From Iodobacter fluviatilis (GTDB lineage: Bacteria; Pseudomonadota; Gammaproteobacteria; Burkholderiales; Chitinibacteraceae): a stretch of DNA of 64,000 bases. The notes beneath the pieces are model-generated. The model had not been told where the DNA came from, made no database searches, and saw nothing but the letters and a program-made list of their open reading frames with translations. The stretch spans positions 124,001 through 188,000 of the forward strand of contig NZ_UGHR01000001.1 in the NCBI RefSeq assembly GCF_900451195.1, in the 5' to 3' direction. Position numbers and translations under genes: made by a program. Positions within the stretch are counted from its first letter, which is position 1. Every line of letters starts with the position of its first letter. Positions 52,033-61,070 of this stretch are shown here, in pieces.

Positions 52033-54237
52033 CTAAGCAGTCTTTGCCACAAAACGGCCCCGCGCCGCATGCAGCTTTTTGTAGCTATCGATCAGGCGGT
52101 GGTGTTTATCTAAGCCTTCCAGTTTCATGCTAGTTTCTGTCAGGCCGAAGAAGCGTACGCTGCCGTTGGCGGAGCCTAGTGCTGCGTCCATACGTGGATT
52201 GCCAAACATGCGGCGGAAGTTGACTTCGTAGTCGGCCAACTCCAGCTCATCATCCAGTAATACGTCCAGCACGGCATTGAGGGCCTGGTAAAACAGCACG
52301 CGATCTAAGGTATTGTCGTTGTATTGCAAGAAGGCACCGACCAGATCGTGCGCGTCTGCAAAGTGCTGCAGGGCCAGATTAATCAGCAGTTTTAATTCCA
52401 GCACCGTTAGCTGGCCCCATACTGTGTTTTCATCAAACTTGATGCCAATTAAGTCCGATACCTTGGAGTAATCGCCCAGCTCGTTGTCTTCTAGGCGATA
52501 GAGCAGTGCAGAGAGGGCTGCCTTATCCAGCCGGTGCAAATTCAGAATATCTTCGCGGAATAGCAGTGCTTTGTTGGTGTTATCCCAGATTAAATCTTCT
52601 ATCAGATAAATTTCTGAATAGGCGGGTACCAGAATGCGGCAGGCGGTGGCGCCTAACTGATCGTAGACCGCCATATAGGATTCTTTGCCTAGGTCTTTCA
52701 GAATGCCGAACAGGGCGGCGGCTTCTTCGGTATTGGCGTTTGGCCCTTGGCTGGAGAAATCCCACTCCACAAAGTTGTAATTCGATTTCGCACTGAAAAA
52801 GCGCCATGACACAATGCCGCTCGAATCAATAAAGTGCTCAACAAAGTTGTTTGGCTCGGTTAAGGCATGGCTTTCAAAGGTGGGGCGGGGCAGATCGTTC
52901 AGGCCTTCAAAACTGCGCCCTTGCAGTAGTTCGGTCAGGCTGCGCTCTAAGGCGACTTCTAAGCTGGGGTGCGCGCCAAATGAGGCAAATACACCGCCGG
53001 TACGCGGGTTCATCAGGGTAACGCACATCACCGGGTAAACGCCGCCGAGCGACGCATCTTTCACTAGCACCGGAAAGCCTTGCTCTTCGAGGCCAGCAAT
53101 CCCCGCCAGAATGCCGGGGTATTTTGCTAGCACATCCTGCGGTACATCGGGCAGGGTGATTTCGCCCTCCAGTATCTCGCGTTTGACTGCGCGCTCAAAA
53201 ATCTCTGAAAGGCATTGCACCTGCGCTTCGGCCAGCGTGTTGCCCGCGCTCATGCCATTGCTCACATAAAGGTTTTCAATCAGATTGGAAGGGAAATACA
53301 CCGTTTCGCCGTCCGATTGGCGCACAAAGGGCAGGGAGCAGATGCCGCGCTTTACATTGCCGGAGTTGGTGTCATACAGATGCGTGCCCAGTAATTCGCC
53401 ATCTGGGTTGTAAATTTCACGGCAGTAGTCATCCAGAATTTCAATTGGCAGGGCATTTTTAGGGCCAGGCTGAAACCAGCGTTCTTGCGGGTAATGCACA
53501 AAATCCGCATTGGCGAGCTCTTCGCCCCAATACTGACCCGCATAGAAATGATTGCAGCTGAGCCGCTCGATATATTCGCCCAGCGCTGAGGCGAGGGCCG
53601 ACTCTTTGCTAGCGCCCTTGCCATTAGTAAAACACATGGCCGAATGCGCATCGCGAATATGCAGCGACCACACATTGGGCACAATATTGCGCCATGAGGC
53701 GATTTCAATTTTGATGCCCAGCTCGGCCAAAAGGCCCGACATATTGGCGATGGTCTGCTCAAGCGGCAGATCTTTACCTACGATATAGGTGGCGGCATCG
53801 CTGGCGGTGTTTAAGGTCAGTAAAGCCTGAGCGTCGGCTTCTAGGCTCTCTACCTCTTCAATCACAAACTCGGGGCCGGTTTGCACGACTTTTTTAACTG
53901 TACAGCGCTCAATAGAGCGCAAAATACCTTGCCGGTCTTTGGCGGAAATATCTGCAGGCAGCTCCACCTGAATCTTAAAAATCTGCTGATAGCGGTTTTC
54001 TGGGTCAACAATATTATTCTGCGATAGGCGGATATTCTCGGTTGGAATATTGCGGGTCTCGCAGTACAACTTCACAAAGTAGGCCGCGCACAAAGCCGAT
54101 GAAGCTAAAAAGTAATCGAATGGGCCCGGTGCCGAGCCATCGCCCTTATAGCGGATTGGCTGATCGGCGATCACCGTGAAATCATCGAACTTGGCTTCAA
54201 GGCGAAGCTTGTCGAGAAAGTTGACCTTAATTTCCAT
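52033..54237 (-). CDS. OsmC-YcaO fusion protein
   Basis: The 734-residue product joins an OsmC-like domain (about 1-130, LRLEAKFDDFTVIADQPI, PGPFDYFLASSALCAAYFVKLY) to a YcaO domain (about 190-560). YcaO enzymes use ATP to activate backbone amides; ATP-site features are GKGASKESALASALGEYIERL, and AEAQVQCLSEIFERAVKREI. The C-terminal 150 residues are helical and end in HRLIDSYKKLHAAR. E. coli YcaO, which is not fused, has been linked to the RimO methylthiotransferase; the role of the OsmC part, usually a peroxide-reducing fold, is unknown. The single Cys near its active-site helix (SALCAAYF) is present. AAGGA precedes the ATG. Confidence 0.9.
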   Translation of the reverse strand: MEIKVNFLDKLRLEAKFDDFTVIADQPIRYKGDGSAPGPFDYFLASSALCAAYFVKLYCETRNIPTENIRLSQNNIVDPENRYQQIFKIQVELPADISAKDRQGILRSIERCTVKKVVQTGPEFVIEEVESLEADAQALLTLNTASDAATYIVGKDLPLEQTIANMSGLLAELGIKIEIASWRNIVPNVWSLHIRDAHSAMCFTNGKGASKESALASALGEYIERLSCNHFYAGQYWGEELANADFVHYPQERWFQPGPKNALPIEILDDYCREIYNPDGELLGTHLYDTNSGNVKRGICSLPFVRQSDGETVYFPSNLIENLYVSNGMSAGNTLAEAQVQCLSEIFERAVKREILEGEITLPDVPQDVLAKYPGILAGIAGLEEQGFPVLVKDASLGGVYPVMCVTLMNPRTGGVFASFGAHPSLEVALERSLTELLQGRSFEGLNDLPRPTFESHALTEPNNFVEHFIDSSGIVSWRFFSAKSNYNFVEWDFSSQGPNANTEEAAALFGILKDLGKESYMAVYDQLGATACRILVPAYSEIYLIEDLIWDNTNKALLFREDILNLHRLDKAALSALLYRLEDNELGDYSKVSDLIGIKFDENTVWGQLTVLELKLLINLALQHFADAHDLVGAFLQYNDNTLDRVLFYQALNAVLDVLLDDELELADYEVNFRRMFGNPRMDAALGSANGSVRFFGLTETSMKLEGLDKHHRLIDSYKKLHAARGRFVAKTA

Positions 54238-54764
54238 GAGGAATTCCTTAAATAATGCGTATTTTCGGCTGCATTATCCCTTGTTTTGCAAGCATCGTCC
54301 TGTGCTTAACGGCTAACCGGCCTTGCGTCCTTCTATACAGCGGCCCACCCAAGCTGCGCCGGGGCTTGATATGACAAGACAATTGACCGCAGTAAGGGGC
54401 TTGTTTGTTTGAATATGGTTTTTTTGTCTGTGGCGCTTGGAATTTCATTCATCCGCCAAAGTTATTTACATATTTTAATGATGATCATTTTATTTATATT
54501 CTTTGATTAAAAAGCGCACCATGAAGAGCGCTGGCTGGTGCAGCGATACCCTCAGTATCAGGCTTATAAAATGCGTTTTAAAAAAAATGATCCCATTTTT
54601 GTATTGAAATTATTTTTTAAAATAGGGTTGATTTATCTTTTCTGTGGATATTGTTTCGTATTTTATTCTAAATTGTTTTTTTAAATTATAATGGCCGGTA
54701 TGGCTGATCGATAGTTGAAAAAAATTTTGTGTTTTTTATTGTGGTGATCACTGCGAAACGACGA
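54238..54764. other. Intergenic region with possible gene remnant
   Basis: About 527 bp between divergent genes. The left part has no gene I can support. A minus-strand frame at 54248-54448 has no ribosome site. The right part is AT-rich. AATGATGATCATTTT near 54477-54491 loosely resembles a Fur box. A gene remnant is described separately. Confidence 0.4.
54517..54600 (+). pseudogene. Possible remnant of an isoprenylcysteine-methyltransferase-like gene
   Basis: The frame beginning at 54517 reads HHEERWLVQRYP then QYQAYKMRFKK, which resembles the C-terminal end of ICMT-family membrane methyltransferases (EE..L...Y..Y..Y...R). A stop lies just before it and no N-terminal part is visible, so if related it is only a fragment. 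Confidence 0.28.
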
Positions 54765-56726
54765 ATGAAACTTTTTTTAACCGCTTTGCTGAGTATTTTG
54801 AGCCTATTCTCGCCTGTGTTGGCGAATGATAAGGTGACGCTGCAATTAAAGTGGGAGCATGCCTTTCAGTTTGCGGGGTATTACGCAGCAAAAGAGCTGG
54901 GTTTTTATGAGCAGGCTGGTCTGAATGTAGACATTAAGCCTGCCTTGCCAGGCACAGATCCCATGGTTGAGGTTGTATCCGGGCGCGCTGAATATGCCAC
55001 CGGCACCAGCAGCCTTTTGCTGGCCCGCAAAATGGGCAAGCCCCTTGTTGTTTTGGCCGTCATTTTGCAGCACTCCCCCTTTGTGCTGATTGCCATTGAA
55101 AAATCATCTTCACAAAGTGTTCACTTTTTAAACGATAAACGGCTGATGATTGAGCCGCTTGCAGAAGAACTGCTCGCCTATTTAAAGCGGGAAGGTATTG
55201 CGCTGGATAGCCTGAAGTTAGTTGCCCATAATTTTAAGACGGATTCACTGATGGGGGGCAGTGTAGATGCCATTTCTGCCTATCTGACTAATGAGCCCTA
55301 TATTCTGGATAAGGCGGGTATTAAATACCAGATTTACACACCGCGCTCTGCCGGTATTGATTTTTATGGCGATAATCTGTTTACCAGCGAGCAAGAAATT
55401 GAGCAGCATCCCGAGCGGGTAAAGGCTTTCAGGGCGGCCAGCCTACGGGGCTGGGAATACGCCATGGCGCATTCCGATGAAATCATTCAAATGATTTTAA
55501 GAAAATATGCTAATTCTAGGAATCAGGCCCAGCTTGAATTTGAAGCCACACAAATGGCTGAGCTAATGCGGGCGGATCTGATTGCTGTGGGCTATATGAA
55601 CCCTGGCCGATGGCGGCATATTGCCGATACCTACGCCGAGATTGGGATGTTGCCCAATGGTTTTTCTCTGAAAGGTTTTTTGTACGATGAACACCCTAAA
55701 GTCGATGTTTCTTGGATTTACAGGCTGCTTGGCATTTCATTAAGCCTGTTGGTGCTGGTGGGATCTATTGCGCTTTATATTCATTACCTGAATGGCAGGC
55801 TGGCTAAAGCGCTGGCAGAAGTCCGTCTTACAGAGCAGCGTTTAAAAGTTTTTTCTACTGTGATTGAACAAAGCCCGACCCCCGTTTTAATTACTAGCCC
55901 CGATCGGGTGATTGAGTATGTAAACCCTAAATTTTCTGAAGAAACAGGCTATGCACCCGATGAAGTACTTGGCAGAACGCCTGGTTTTTTGCGCGCGGAC
56001 GATGTGGATGAATCAGCCTACGTAGAAATGTGGAGCCATCTGGTAAGAGGGCATCGCTGGGCGGGGGAGCTGCTGACCAAGCGTAAATCGGGTGAGCAGT
56101 GCTGGGAAGAAGCTCATGTGGGGCCGGTAAAGGATGGCAGTGGAGTGATTACGCATTTTGTGGCCATGTTGCTGGATATTCATGAGCGTAAACAGATACA
56201 CCAGCAGCTTGCACACTCCGCGCATTACGATATGCTGACGCAATTACCTAACCGTATTCTTTTATTCGAAAGAATCAGCCAAGCCCTCAGCAGGGCAAAA
56301 CGTAACCAAAGCAAGCTGGCTATCTTATTTATTGACCTAGATAAATTCAAACCGGTTAATGATCTTCACGGCCATGCCACCGGAGATTTGCTGCTGGAAG
56401 AATCAGCACAAAGAATGCTGGGCTGCCTGCGGGATTCGGATACCGTAGGGCGAATAGGCGGCGATGAATTTATGGTGCTTCTGCCTGAAATCAATAGTGA
56501 AAACGACGCCCGGGCTGTGGCAGAAAAAATACGCGAAGCACTGAAGCAAACCTTTATTCTTGCAGAAAAATCCCTCGCCATCTCATCCTGCATCGGCATC
56601 GCCCTATTCCCCGATCACGGCACAAATGTGGCTGAACTGGCTAAAAATGCAGATGCAGCCATGTATCAGGCTAAAGCTTTGGGTGGGGATGGGGTGAGTG
56701 TGTATGTACCGCCTTTATTGAGTTAA
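54765..56726 (+). CDS. NMT1/THI5-like periplasmic sensor with PAS and GGDEF domains
   Basis: The 653-residue product has a signal peptide (1-20, LLSILSLFSPVLA), an NMT1/THI5-type periplasmic binding domain (about 24-300, QLKWEHAFQFAGYYAAKELGF), one membrane helix (about 318-340), a PAS domain (about 358-470, SPTPVLITSPDRVIEYVN) and a GGDEF domain (about 480-650). The GGDEF signature is intact (RIGGDEF, 563-569), with an RxxD inhibitory site five residues before GGDEF (RDSD). It should make cyclic di-GMP in response to a periplasmic ligand, possibly a pyrimidine or thiamine precursor. No EAL domain is present. The frame opens at a GTG 12 codons earlier, but the signal peptide supports the ATG. 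Confidence 0.9.
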   Translation: MKLFLTALLSILSLFSPVLANDKVTLQLKWEHAFQFAGYYAAKELGFYEQAGLNVDIKPALPGTDPMVEVVSGRAEYATGTSSLLLARKMGKPLVVLAVILQHSPFVLIAIEKSSSQSVHFLNDKRLMIEPLAEELLAYLKREGIALDSLKLVAHNFKTDSLMGGSVDAISAYLTNEPYILDKAGIKYQIYTPRSAGIDFYGDNLFTSEQEIEQHPERVKAFRAASLRGWEYAMAHSDEIIQMILRKYANSRNQAQLEFEATQMAELMRADLIAVGYMNPGRWRHIADTYAEIGMLPNGFSLKGFLYDEHPKVDVSWIYRLLGISLSLLVLVGSIALYIHYLNGRLAKALAEVRLTEQRLKVFSTVIEQSPTPVLITSPDRVIEYVNPKFSEETGYAPDEVLGRTPGFLRADDVDESAYVEMWSHLVRGHRWAGELLTKRKSGEQCWEEAHVGPVKDGSGVITHFVAMLLDIHERKQIHQQLAHSAHYDMLTQLPNRILLFERISQALSRAKRNQSKLAILFIDLDKFKPVNDLHGHATGDLLLEESAQRMLGCLRDSDTVGRIGGDEFMVLLPEINSENDARAVAEKIREALKQTFILAEKSLAISSCIGIALFPDHGTNVAELAKNADAAMYQAKALGGDGVSVYVPPLLS

Positions 56727-56788
56727 CCCCGCCTTAAAAAACAAGGCTGAATACTAAATTGGTATAAGGATTAAAAACCCTTAGCCTA

Positions 56789-56888
56789 GGAAACCTCTGC
56801 ACGAATCAAAAACCATTGATCGACACACCATTCAATCAATCACTTACAAGTATCTAATTTGCGAAAAAAGTATTTGTGCAGAGGTTCC
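56789..56888. mobile_element. MITE-like element with 18-bp terminal inverted repeats
   Basis: GGAAACCTCTGCACGAAT at the left and the complement of GGGAACCTCTGCACAAAT at the right match at 16 of 18 positions and enclose about 64 bp of non-coding DNA. No target duplication is evident. The ends look like those of an IS5-superfamily element, but this is an inference; no transposase is in the window. It fills most of the 295-bp gap. Confidence 0.6.
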
Positions 56889-57021
56889 CCAGGATTATTT
56901 ATTATATTTTCCATATCATTTTTAAATTGGTAATATTGATACTATTAAAATAGTTTCATGATAATATTTATTTTAATGTTTGGATGATGATTCAGTTATT
57001 TAAAAAATTCAGGAGAGCTGC

Positions 57022-57756
57022 GTGTCGGGTAATTGGGACTTTTATCTGTGCCAGGTAGAAAATAAGCCTGCTTCAATGTTTGTTGATCTGGATATTGCAG
57101 CGCCTGTTGATGGCTTTGCCGTGATGGGCTATATCCGGATATTTATGAATTCACCCCGCGAAGATGGCTTGTCCAGCCAGGAAGAATCTGCCACTTTAAA
57201 TCAAATAGAAGATCATATTGCACAGCTTGTTAATGACAATGTGCTATATGTGGGCCGCTGCACTAAGGATGGCAGTCGTGATTTTATTTTATATTTAAAA
57301 GAGGCAGATTTATGGGCGGAAAAGGCCGGGAAAGTAATGGAGACCTTCCCGGAGTATGAATACGAGACCGGGATTCAGGATGACAGGGATTGGTCGGTTT
57401 ATCTGAATTATCTTTCCCCGTCTCAAAAAGACAGGCAAATTATTAATAACCGCCGTATATGCAGCACTTTAAAAAAACACGGGGATGCTTTGGATCAGGC
57501 CAGAGACCTTGATCATTGGGCGTATTTTCCCGATGTAAAGTCAAGAGCGGTATTTATTGAAAAAGTATCTGCATCAGGTTTTTTGATTGAAAAACTGATT
57601 GAGCCTGATGATGAATACCCAGAATATGGCGTTAAATTAAAGCGCAGTGACATACCAAGCCATGATCATATTGATCAGATTACCTTGCCTTTATTTCATC
57701 TTGCTGCCGAATTGGGGGGTAAATACGATGGATGGGCAACATACCTTGTCAGCTGA
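57022..57756 (+). CDS. DUF695 and RraB-like domain protein
   Basis: The 244-residue product joins a DUF695-like N-terminal half (about 4-130, WDFYLCQVENKPASMFVDL, EYETGIQDDRDWSVYLNYL) to a C-terminal RraB-like half (about 143-244, STLKKHGDALDQARDLDHWAYF, HIDQITLPLFHLAAELGGKYDGW). RraB in E. coli inhibits RNase E; whether this fusion does is unknown. The start is GTG, well supported by AGGAG six bases upstream. It begins a run of small plus-strand genes. Confidence 0.82.
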   Translation: MSGNWDFYLCQVENKPASMFVDLDIAAPVDGFAVMGYIRIFMNSPREDGLSSQEESATLNQIEDHIAQLVNDNVLYVGRCTKDGSRDFILYLKEADLWAEKAGKVMETFPEYEYETGIQDDRDWSVYLNYLSPSQKDRQIINNRRICSTLKKHGDALDQARDLDHWAYFPDVKSRAVFIEKVSASGFLIEKLIEPDDEYPEYGVKLKRSDIPSHDHIDQITLPLFHLAAELGGKYDGWATYLVS

Positions 57757-57790
57757 TTGATTTTCAATTGATAAACAGCAGAGCGATCTT

Positions 57791-58261
57791 ATGTCACAGC
57801 ACACCGCAGAAATTCTTTGGCTTCGGGGGGAGGAGGATTTCCTCAGCAATCGCTACAGCAGAAAACATCTGCTGCGCTTTGATGGCGGCTTAGAAGTCCC
57901 CGGCTCATCATCGCCGCATGTGGTGCCCTTGCCGATGTCTGATGCTGCGGCACTGGATCCGGAAGAAGCTTTTATTGCTTCGCTTTCCAGCTGCCATATG
58001 CTGTGGTTTTTATCGATTGCGGCACAAAGAAAATTTTGTGTAGATCGCTACTTTGATGCCGCTACAGGTGAAATGGCTAAAAATGCAGCAGGAAAAAAAT
58101 GGCTGGCGGTGGTCACACTTAGGCCGGAAGTGAGCTTCTCAGGGGCGCGCCAGCCTACCCAGACAGAGCTAGTCCAAATGCACAACCAAGCACATGAAGA
58201 GTGCTTTATCGCCAACTCGGTTAAATCAGAAGTGCGCTGCCAGCCGGTGTGGAGAACGTGA
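57791..58261 (+). CDS. OsmC family protein
   Basis: A 156-residue OsmC/Ohr-fold protein, usually a thiol peroxidase or similar. It has the central helix PEEAFIASLSSCHMLWFLSIA with one Cys and a later Cys in HEECFIANSV, the two positions used by OsmC/Ohr enzymes. RKHLLRFDGGLEVPGSSSPHVVP is typical of the subgroup that lacks a clear named function. Its TGA shares one base with the ATG of the following acetyltransferase. Confidence 0.88.
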   Translation: MSQHTAEILWLRGEEDFLSNRYSRKHLLRFDGGLEVPGSSSPHVVPLPMSDAAALDPEEAFIASLSSCHMLWFLSIAAQRKFCVDRYFDAATGEMAKNAAGKKWLAVVTLRPEVSFSGARQPTQTELVQMHNQAHEECFIANSVKSEVRCQPVWRT

Positions 58262-58710
58262 TGTTTGTTGTAGAGCGATTGCAGCAGCAGGACCTGAGCG
58301 CGGCCAAAGAAATCCATGCGGTACAAATGGCGGCTTATGCTCAGGAGTCTGAGCTGATTGGTGCAAAACACTTTCCGCCTTTAAACACCACGCTTGATGA
58401 TATTTTACGAAGCAATGAGCATTTCTTTGGCATTACTGATGAAGGCGAGTTGCGGGCTGTAATCAGCCTGTATGAAATGAATATCTGCTCTTTAGTCGTG
58501 GCCCCAAATCATCAGCGTAAAGGCCTGGCAACTTGTTTATTAAAGTTTGCAATTGAGCAAGGGCATGAGTTGACGGTCATGACTTCAGTTAAAAATACAC
58601 CCGCTTTAGCTTTATATGCCGCATATGGTTTTACGGAGTACCAACGCTGCTTTAAAGGCACGGGAGCCTTAGAGTTGGTTTTTTTACGGCGTGGGTCTGC
58701 GACCCGATAG
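58261..58710 (+). CDS. GNAT family N-acetyltransferase
   Basis: The 149-residue product has the acetyl-CoA loop VAPNHQRKGLATCLLKFAIEQG and the following strand LTVMTSVKNTPALALYAAYGFTEY, diagnostic of GNAT enzymes. Substrate unknown. I take the start at 58261, overlapping the OsmC stop by one base; the frame itself opens four codons earlier within osmC-like codons. It is translationally coupled to that gene. Confidence 0.88.
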   Translation: MFVVERLQQQDLSAAKEIHAVQMAAYAQESELIGAKHFPPLNTTLDDILRSNEHFFGITDEGELRAVISLYEMNICSLVVAPNHQRKGLATCLLKFAIEQGHELTVMTSVKNTPALALYAAYGFTEYQRCFKGTGALELVFLRRGSATR

Positions 58711-58778
58711 CGATTGTTTGAATCACTTTTTGCGGGCCGCCTAGTTAGGCTTCCACATCGCTTTAACACGGGATAAGA

Positions 58779-59321
58779 ATGCAATATGTATTAGTCAGCG
58801 CCTGTTTATTGGGGCGGCCAGTTCGGTATAACGGCGTTGCAGCAGCGAGCGATCACCCTCTGTTGGCGGTTTGGAATAAGGAGGGCAGGCTCATTGTGGT
58901 ATGCCCCGAAGTGGCTGCAGGCCTGCCTGTTCCCCGCCCTCCGGCTGAAATCATGGCCATGCAAAGTGGCTGGGATGTATTGCAGGGCAAGGCGCAGGTG
59001 CTGGAATCAAGTGGCAGGGATGTGAGCCGAGCTTTTGTGAGTGGCGCTAAGCAGGCCTTGGCTGTCGCAAAAGGAAAAAATATTCAAATCGCCATTTTAA
59101 AAGAAGGCAGCCCATCCTGTGGCTCGTCTTTTATTTACGATGGCAGCTTCACCGGCACTAAGCACCCACAAGCGGGCGTGACTGCTACTCTGCTGCAAGA
59201 TGCTGGGATTCGGGTATTCAGCGAGCTGGAGCTGGACGAGGCGGCTGCATATTTAAAGGGCTTAGAGGCAGAGATTTCTAATGAAAATGGCCAGCGTAAT
59301 GGTATGAAAATCACAGAGTAA
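58779..59321 (+). CDS. DUF523 family protein
   Basis: The 180-residue product has the DUF523 marks: VSACLLGRPVRYNG at the start, VCPEVAAGLPVPRPPAEI, and KEGSPSCGSSFIYDG. The conserved Cys residues suggest metal or cluster binding, but function is not established; some relatives act in thiol-nucleobase metabolism. The C-terminal tail is polar. The next gene begins five bases after its stop. Confidence 0.85.
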   Translation: MQYVLVSACLLGRPVRYNGVAAASDHPLLAVWNKEGRLIVVCPEVAAGLPVPRPPAEIMAMQSGWDVLQGKAQVLESSGRDVSRAFVSGAKQALAVAKGKNIQIAILKEGSPSCGSSFIYDGSFTGTKHPQAGVTATLLQDAGIRVFSELELDEAAAYLKGLEAEISNENGQRNGMKITE

Positions 59322-59326
59322 ATATT

Positions 59327-59884
59327 TTGATTCAGCACGAAGCGCAATTTAAAGAATTAATTTCAAATTCAGGCTGGATTAATCTGGCTATTGATATTGC
59401 AGGGACGCTTGCCTTACCCAATTACTATATTGCAGGCGGTGTTGTGGCTCAGGTGATTTGGAATCAGCTGACCGGGCAGGAAATTCATTCGCATATTAAA
59501 GATGTAGATGTGATTTATTTTGATGCCAGCGAATCTAAGGCGCTGCGTGCAGAAAGAGAAGCATCGTTTATGGCTTTATCCAAAAATCAATTCTTGCTGG
59601 ATATGACAAATCAAGCCTTTGTGCATAAATGGTGTAGCAATCAATCAGGTGGGCAAGTTAAACCATTGACGAGCGCCGAGCAGGGCATCGATACGTGGCT
59701 GTCTGCTTTTGCGGTTGGAATAAGGGGCCGTGATTATCAAATCTATGCGCCCTATGGTTTAACAGATTTATTTTCGATGCAGCTTCGGCCTAATTCATTA
59801 CAGATGGGGGAGGCCGTCTATTTAAAAATGGTGGAGAGTTATACCCAGCGCTGGCCAAAATTAATGGCTGAACCTTGGCTGTAG
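59327..59884 (+). CDS. Nucleotidyltransferase-like protein (DUF925 type), copy 1
   Basis: The 185-residue product has YYIAGGVVAQVIWNQL and the acidic HIKDVDVIYFDAS, the pattern of DUF925/NTP_transf_6 proteins, which resemble minimal nucleotidyltransferases. It uses a TTG start: the frame has no ATG until residue 85 and a stop lies 28 bases upstream of the TTG. The C-terminal YGLTDLFSMQLRPN and YLKMVESYTQRWPKL are shared with the second copy at 61446. Function is unknown. Confidence 0.82.
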   Translation: MIQHEAQFKELISNSGWINLAIDIAGTLALPNYYIAGGVVAQVIWNQLTGQEIHSHIKDVDVIYFDASESKALRAEREASFMALSKNQFLLDMTNQAFVHKWCSNQSGGQVKPLTSAEQGIDTWLSAFAVGIRGRDYQIYAPYGLTDLFSMQLRPNSLQMGEAVYLKMVESYTQRWPKLMAEPWL

Positions 59885-59943
59885 TTTGCAATGCTACTTG
59901 GTCCGATGTGATGGTATTACTGTGGATATGTGCAGGGAGATAA

Positions 59944-60453
59944 ATGGATTTTGAAATTAAAAAAGCCACACAGGACCATTGCCTGAGCATCGCTCAAATC
60001 CATGTGTTGTCTTGGCAGCATGCCTATTGCGATTTATTGCCTAGTGATTATCTGGCGCAATTATCAGTCGAAAAACGCGCAGAAACGTGGCGCAATGCGT
60101 TGAAGACTAGCAGCAGCCAAGTTTTAGTAGCTCAGTCTGGTGATGGGCTGTTGGGTTTTATCTCCTTTGCCCCCTGCCGGGACGAAGATGCTGCAAGCGA
60201 TCAGGCAGAAATCTGGAGTTTGTATGTTAGCCCCGCTTACTGGGCAGCAGGTGTGGGGCTAGCCTTGTATACCGCGGCTAAGGAGCGGATTCAGGATCAG
60301 GGCTTTAAAGCGCTGAGCCTTTGGGTGCTTGCGGGTAATCAGCGGGCGCTGCAGTTTTATGCCAAGGCGGGCTTTGCGCCGGATCTATCCAAGACGTTTG
60401 AGCTGGCAGGGGTAGAGCTGCAAGAATTGCGCTTAGTGCAGGGACTTACGTGA
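59944..60453 (+). CDS. GNAT family N-acetyltransferase
   Basis: A 169-residue GNAT with acetyl-CoA site LYVSPAYWAAGVGLALYTAAKE and LWVLAGNQRALQFYAKAGFAPD. The N-terminal half (HVLSWQHAYCDLLPSDYLAQL) matches the subgroup found in many bacteria without a defined substrate. GGAG stands six bases before the ATG. Its stop overlaps the next ATG by four bases (ATGA). Confidence 0.9.
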   Translation: MDFEIKKATQDHCLSIAQIHVLSWQHAYCDLLPSDYLAQLSVEKRAETWRNALKTSSSQVLVAQSGDGLLGFISFAPCRDEDAASDQAEIWSLYVSPAYWAAGVGLALYTAAKERIQDQGFKALSLWVLAGNQRALQFYAKAGFAPDLSKTFELAGVELQELRLVQGLT

Positions 60454-61034
60454 TGAAGCTTGTTGCAGTGTTACTTTATCCTGGCTGTATTTTCTTGGAG
60501 ATTGCCGCTGCCGTGGAGCTGCTTGCTAAGCATGCTAGGGTGCAATATTTTACGCCCGATGGCGGGCCTCATGTGTCGTCCAATGGTGCGTGCATGATGG
60601 CGGTGGGCTCTTATGCCGATTTGGCTGTGCTGACAATGGATGCGGTGTTGCTGCCAGGGGGAAACCCAGATTCGATTATGGAATTAAGGCTGGCGAATGA
60701 ATGCCTGCAAGCGGCTTATGCCAAAGGGGCTGTGCTGGCAGGGATTTGCGCAGGGGCTTTAGTGATTGCTGCAAGCGGCTTATTAGCAGGGCGGCGCGCT
60801 ACGCATACATACACCGCCGAGTTTGCGCTGTCACAGCTCGTGAATTTTGTGGCCCCCCTATGGCAGGGGGTTATTTACGAGCGGGCAAATGCGGTGAGAG
60901 ATGGGCGCTTAATAACGGCTCAGCCTTGGGCGGTGTTTGAGTTTGCGGCCTTAATTGGTGAAGCTTTGGGTTTGTTGGGCAAGGAAGAGCGGGCTAAATA
61001 TCTGGCTTATTATCAGCAGGGCAGTTTGGTCTAA
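60450..61034 (+). CDS. DJ-1/PfpI family protein
   Basis: The 194-residue product has a DJ-1/PfpI fold. The nucleophile elbow is AGICAGALVIAASGLLAGR, with the Cys at its turn; AVLLPGGNPDSIMEL precedes it and the acidic residue expected for activity is in IFLEIAAAVELL. Relatives are chaperones, glyoxalases, amidases or transcription cofactors; there is no DNA-binding domain here. Coupled to the upstream GNAT by a four-base overlap. Confidence 0.87.
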   Translation: MMKLVAVLLYPGCIFLEIAAAVELLAKHARVQYFTPDGGPHVSSNGACMMAVGSYADLAVLTMDAVLLPGGNPDSIMELRLANECLQAAYAKGAVLAGICAGALVIAASGLLAGRRATHTYTAEFALSQLVNFVAPLWQGVIYERANAVRDGRLITAQPWAVFEFAALIGEALGLLGKEERAKYLAYYQQGSLV

Positions 61035-61070
61035 ACTTTTATTTTTTATTCAATAACTGGATCAATCACA

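Noticed and set aside
54248..54448. 66-codon minus-strand frame upstream of ycaO-like gene
   Set aside because: No ribosome site and no motif; composition does not look coding.
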